35,584 nt of DNA from Chitinophagaceae bacterium. Lineage in GTDB: Bacteria > Bacteroidota > Bacteroidia > Chitinophagales > Chitinophagaceae. Shown one piece after another: positions 33,723-35,584 of this stretch. Below the pieces are notes generated by a model. It was not told the DNA's origin and made no database searches. It saw nothing but the letters and a program-made list of their open reading frames with translations. Location: assembly GCA_947458335.1 (NCBI GenBank), contig CANGYW010000007.1, positions 1 to 35,584 of the forward strand. The letters run 5' to 3'. The position numbers were made by a program, and so were the translations under genes. Position 1 is the stretch's first letter, and every line of letters starts with the position of its first letter.

Positions 33723-33733
33723 GGTTATTAACC
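33723..33733. repeat. 11-bp palindrome GGTTA-T-TAACC
   Basis: Perfect 5-bp arms around one central T, placed about 20 nt downstream of the predicted transcription start for the wHTH gene. It could be an operator or a chance palindrome. Confidence 0.3.
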
Positions 33734-33768
33734 ATCTTTTATACTGATAATCATCAAATTAAGTATTT

Positions 33769-35151
33769 ATTCGCCTTTCATTTGTCATATTATTTCTAGT
33801 CTTTTCCAATTTAGGAAATGGGCAAACAATGTCGGATTCGCTCATTACTATGAGGCGCTCCAAATTTTTTGTAGACCTTGCCTCGCGTTCTTTGGCAATG
33901 TCAGCGTTGCAGGCAAATTATCCAGAAAGGTATCTATCAATTAGCCCAAGCCTGCGAGAATACAATGTGGAGTATGTTCCATCTGAAAAAGGACTTTATC
34001 TACATCTTGGCAGAACCGGGAGGCTCTATGAAATGCAGGATAGGGGCGACTCCCTTCTCTATTTTGTTAGACTGGACAAAACGGTCAACATCAATTATAA
34101 TATCGGGTCTTTCATCTTTTGTTCGAAGGGTTCAGTTTATGAGTTAGGGGGATATGGTTTTTGGAAATCGAATGGCCTCTTACGTCGGTATAATCCCCAA
34201 GACAGGGAGTGGGACATTGTTCCAACCAATCGTGAAATGCATATCAATATGACCGCTAATTGGAGAGATGGTGCATGGCTTGATAACACCCAGGCTTTTC
34301 TCTATGTACCCTTTCAAAAGGTTATCAATGATGGTCTCATCGCCTCCAACAACTCCAATTTTGTACTCTCCCAAGATTTCTATCGTCTGGCTATAAAGCA
34401 GCGAGTCTGGGAAAAGCTGGGCCGTACCACTGATGAGGCGATGGAAATTTTTTTATCAGCTAATTGGACCTCTTTTCCTTCAAACAGGGGCTATTTTTTA
34501 GGATTTACAAAGGGGGTATATCATTTCGATTTTATTGATAATCAAATTTCATTTAACCCCAATCCGGCGTTGGTGCAAAGTCTCATGCGACTTCAAAGTA
34601 ATAGTCACTGTTATTATTACAAGGGGTGGATCTATGCATTCAATCCAACAACTTATAAATATGATTCAATTCGATTCGATCTAAAGCAATTTGCGCCAAC
34701 GGGTCAGATTATTTGGAAAAAGCCATTTCCGTATGCGACAGCCGGGATTGCAGTGGGCGTATTGCTGATGGGTGGCGGTTTTATATTTTATCGCCATCGA
34801 CGAACTAAACGAGTTGCTCAGGCTTTTACACCTGCTCAGGGGCAGGTACTTTCACAGCCATTTAGTGAGCTCGAAAAGGCCTTGCTCAGTCTATTACTAA
34901 CCGGTTTCGACCAGGGGCGTACTTCGACCATCAGTGACATCAATTATGTGCTGGGTGTAAAGGATAAATCGCCTGGGATGCAAAAAAAGGTGCGTAGTGA
35001 TATACTCAACGGGCTAAACAAAAAGTTTGCTTTTGTTTCTCAAAAAAAGGAACCGTTGGTTCAGAGCGTGCGAAGTGAAGAGGATAAGCGGTATTTTGAA
35101 TATTTTATTAATCCCGCTTGTCAGGAAACAGTTCTAAAGCTGCTGACCTGA
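33769..35151 (+). CDS. membrane-anchored protein: exported beta-rich sensor-like domain, one TM helix, C-terminal winged-helix-like domain
   Basis: From the ATG at 33829 the protein has 440 residues and no signal peptide. The same frame is open back to 33763 and encodes RLSFVILFLVFSNLGNGQ directly upstream, a good signal peptide ending in GQ. The only plausible start for it is an ATT at 33769 (460 residues), so I place the start there tentatively. The exported part (about 300 residues) is beta-rich with repeated aromatic motifs (LYLHLGRTGRLYEM, YFLGFTKGVYHF, YYYKGWIYAFNPTT), like a Kelch-type propeller. Residues about 302-322 from the ATG form one TM helix, followed by RHRRTKR. The cytoplasmic tail (SELEKALLSLLLTGF ... 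MQKKVRSDILNGLNKKF) resembles a winged helix. No family name is assigned. Confidence 0.7.
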   Translation: MRLSFVILFLVFSNLGNGQTMSDSLITMRRSKFFVDLASRSLAMSALQANYPERYLSISPSLREYNVEYVPSEKGLYLHLGRTGRLYEMQDRGDSLLYFVRLDKTVNINYNIGSFIFCSKGSVYELGGYGFWKSNGLLRRYNPQDREWDIVPTNREMHINMTANWRDGAWLDNTQAFLYVPFQKVINDGLIASNNSNFVLSQDFYRLAIKQRVWEKLGRTTDEAMEIFLSANWTSFPSNRGYFLGFTKGVYHFDFIDNQISFNPNPALVQSLMRLQSNSHCYYYKGWIYAFNPTTYKYDSIRFDLKQFAPTGQIIWKKPFPYATAGIAVGVLLMGGGFIFYRHRRTKRVAQAFTPAQGQVLSQPFSELEKALLSLLLTGFDQGRTSTISDINYVLGVKDKSPGMQKKVRSDILNGLNKKFAFVSQKKEPLVQSVRSEEDKRYFEYFINPACQETVLKLLT

Positions 35152-35166
35152 TTATCCAAAAAATCC

Positions 35167-35174
35167 TACCTTTG
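35167..35174 (+). promoter_or_regulatory. candidate -7 box for the tRNA gene
   Basis: TACCTTTG matches TAnnTTTG exactly, 21 nt before the mature tRNA 5' end, a normal distance for a short precursor leader. It lies just 15 nt after the stop of the upstream gene. Confidence 0.5.
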
Positions 35175-35195
35175 CGCCTCTCTATTTTAGAGAAT

Positions 35196-35269
35196 GCCGG
35201 GGTAGCTCAGCTGGTTAGAGCACAGGATTCATAACCCTGAGGTCGGCAGTTCAAGTCTGCTCCCCGGTA
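35196..35269 (+). tRNA. tRNA with CAT anticodon, probably elongator tRNA-Met
   Basis: All four arms fold. The acceptor stem GCCGGGG pairs with CCCCGGT (35262-35268, with a G1-U72 wobble) and the discriminator is A at 35269. The D stem is GCTC/GAGC. The anticodon loop TTCATAA (35228-35234) carries CAT at 35230-35232. The T stem GGCAG/CTGCT holds the loop TTCAAGT. C11-G24 in the D stem and a paired first base argue against the initiator tRNA. tRNA-Ile2, whose CAT is modified to lysidine, cannot be fully excluded. The anticodon stem has an A31-C39 mismatch. CCA is not encoded and must be added by CCA transferase. Confidence 0.92.
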
Positions 35270-35293
35270 CTGTTATTTAAGAAAATAATAGGC

Positions 35294-35323
35294 AAGGCCC
35301 TTCATGCGAGTGAGGGGCCTTTT
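35294..35323 (+). terminator. rho-independent terminator after the tRNA
   Basis: AAGGCCCTTCA (35294-35304) pairs with TGAGGGGCCTT (35311-35321), including one G-U, around the loop TGCGAG, followed by a short T run. The stem is nearly symmetric and an AAGG run lies on its other side, so it may also serve the convergent acetyltransferase gene. Confidence 0.75.
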
Positions 35324-35366
35324 ACTTCTCTGCAACTGCTGCGCCTTAATTTTAGCCTTTGCAATC

Positions 35367-35584
35367 TTATAGTGTATCTAAAGAAAGGAGCATCCAAATG
35401 GAGCATGAGGTGTGTCCTGAGTTTCCCATGGCTTCCGGTAGGGGTTTAAATCCGATCCTGTAGTAAAAGTTTACCGCATTCGAGAACTCTGGCATGCTTT
35501 CTAAGTATAATTTTTTATAGCCCAGTTCTTTTGCTGATTGTATGCTTCTTTCCATCAATTGCCTCCCGATCCCTTTTCCACGTG
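35367..35584 (-). CDS. GNAT family N-acetyltransferase (N-terminus beyond the window)
   Basis: The frame is open to the right edge, so only the C-terminal 72 residues are visible (complete codons from 35582 down to the stop at 35367). The acetyl-CoA-binding motif A is seen as RGKGIGRQLMERS, followed by AKELGYKKLYLES and FYYRIGFKPL, the standard order of GNAT motifs A and B. The substrate cannot be told. A TTG at 35558 is not the true start because motif A lies upstream of it. The gene converges with the tRNA. Confidence 0.88.
   Translation of the reverse strand, partial: RGKGIGRQLMERSIQSAKELGYKKLYLESMPEFSNAVNFYYRIGFKPLPEAMGNSGHTSCSIWMLLSLDTL

Larger units (their letters stand above)
33547..33768. 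other. AT-rich divergent intergenic region with several inverted repeats
   Basis: About 220 bp separate the two divergent genes. The region is much richer in A+T than its surroundings and contains an 8-bp inverted repeat, a 12-bp perfect palindrome, the palindrome TTAATTAA (33657-33664), an 11-bp palindrome at 33723-33733 and one consensus -7 box facing right. No ORF with coding character is visible on either strand. Confidence 0.7.

Noticed and set aside
1-35584. Search for a defence island, prophage, CRISPR or transposon
   Set aside because: No nuclease-helicase sets, integrase, transposase, repeat arrays or toxin-antitoxin pairs were seen. The gene content is housekeeping and lineage-typical throughout.

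Overview
The window is a stretch of core chromosome from a member of the Bacteroidota, most likely Chitinophagaceae or a close relative (order Chitinophagales). The evidence is the set of lineage-typical proteins: a CTC-type L25 with an Ala/Pro tail, a SecA of about 1,100 residues with a C-terminal SEC-C zinc motif, Bacteroidota-type LysA, a fused E1 alpha/beta 2-oxoacid dehydrogenase, DUF3467, a DUF4442 hotdog protein and a SPOR protein. Several start codons are preceded by a TAnnTTTG-like box, the -7 element of the Bacteroidota primary sigma factor, and Shine-Dalgarno sequences are not evident. The base composition looks balanced, and I see no phage, IS element, CRISPR array or integrase.

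Layout. 1-2,850: end of a DUF3467 gene, radC (minus), then prs and rplY closed by a strong terminator. 2,885-6,181: pth, a FAH-family hydrolase and the fused E1 dehydrogenase. 6,184-15,297 is one long minus-strand run with short gaps, read from maeB through mlaE, mlaF, sucD, a secreted mini alpha-2-macroglobulin-like protein, an FAD oxidoreductase and a small membrane protein to aspS. 15,408-20,468 (minus): deoC, a complete aldehyde dehydrogenase, a short catalytically incomplete aldehyde dehydrogenase, a SPOR protein and an M20 amidohydrolase. 20,543-25,074 (plus): two secreted amidohydrolase-family proteins. 25,078-28,371: secA, divergent from atpG. 29,398-33,134 (plus): scpB, lysA, a DUF4442 protein and a beta-CASP metallo-beta-lactamase nuclease. 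33,097-35,151: a small membrane protein divergent from a membrane-anchored protein with a probable winged-helix tail, across an AT-rich region full of inverted repeats. The window ends with a CAT-anticodon tRNA, a terminator and a partial GNAT acetyltransferase.

How the genes fit together. prs, rplY, pth and aspS serve nucleotide supply and translation. maeB and sucD belong to central carbon metabolism. mlaE/mlaF form the inner-membrane core of a lipid transporter whose MCE partner is not in the window. deoC and the aldehyde dehydrogenase can turn deoxyribose 5-phosphate into glyceraldehyde 3-phosphate plus an acetaldehyde-derived acid. The two secreted amidohydrolases form a probable two-gene unit.

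Most of the window is ordinary housekeeping DNA and I see no defence or mobile system. The items most worth a second look are the mini-A2M protein without bait or thioester region, the truncated aldehyde dehydrogenase beside its full paralogue, the amidohydrolase-fold modules that have lost the HxH metal site, the membrane-anchored wHTH protein whose signal peptide has no standard start codon, and a recurring promoter-like box placed exactly 4 nt before several start codons.
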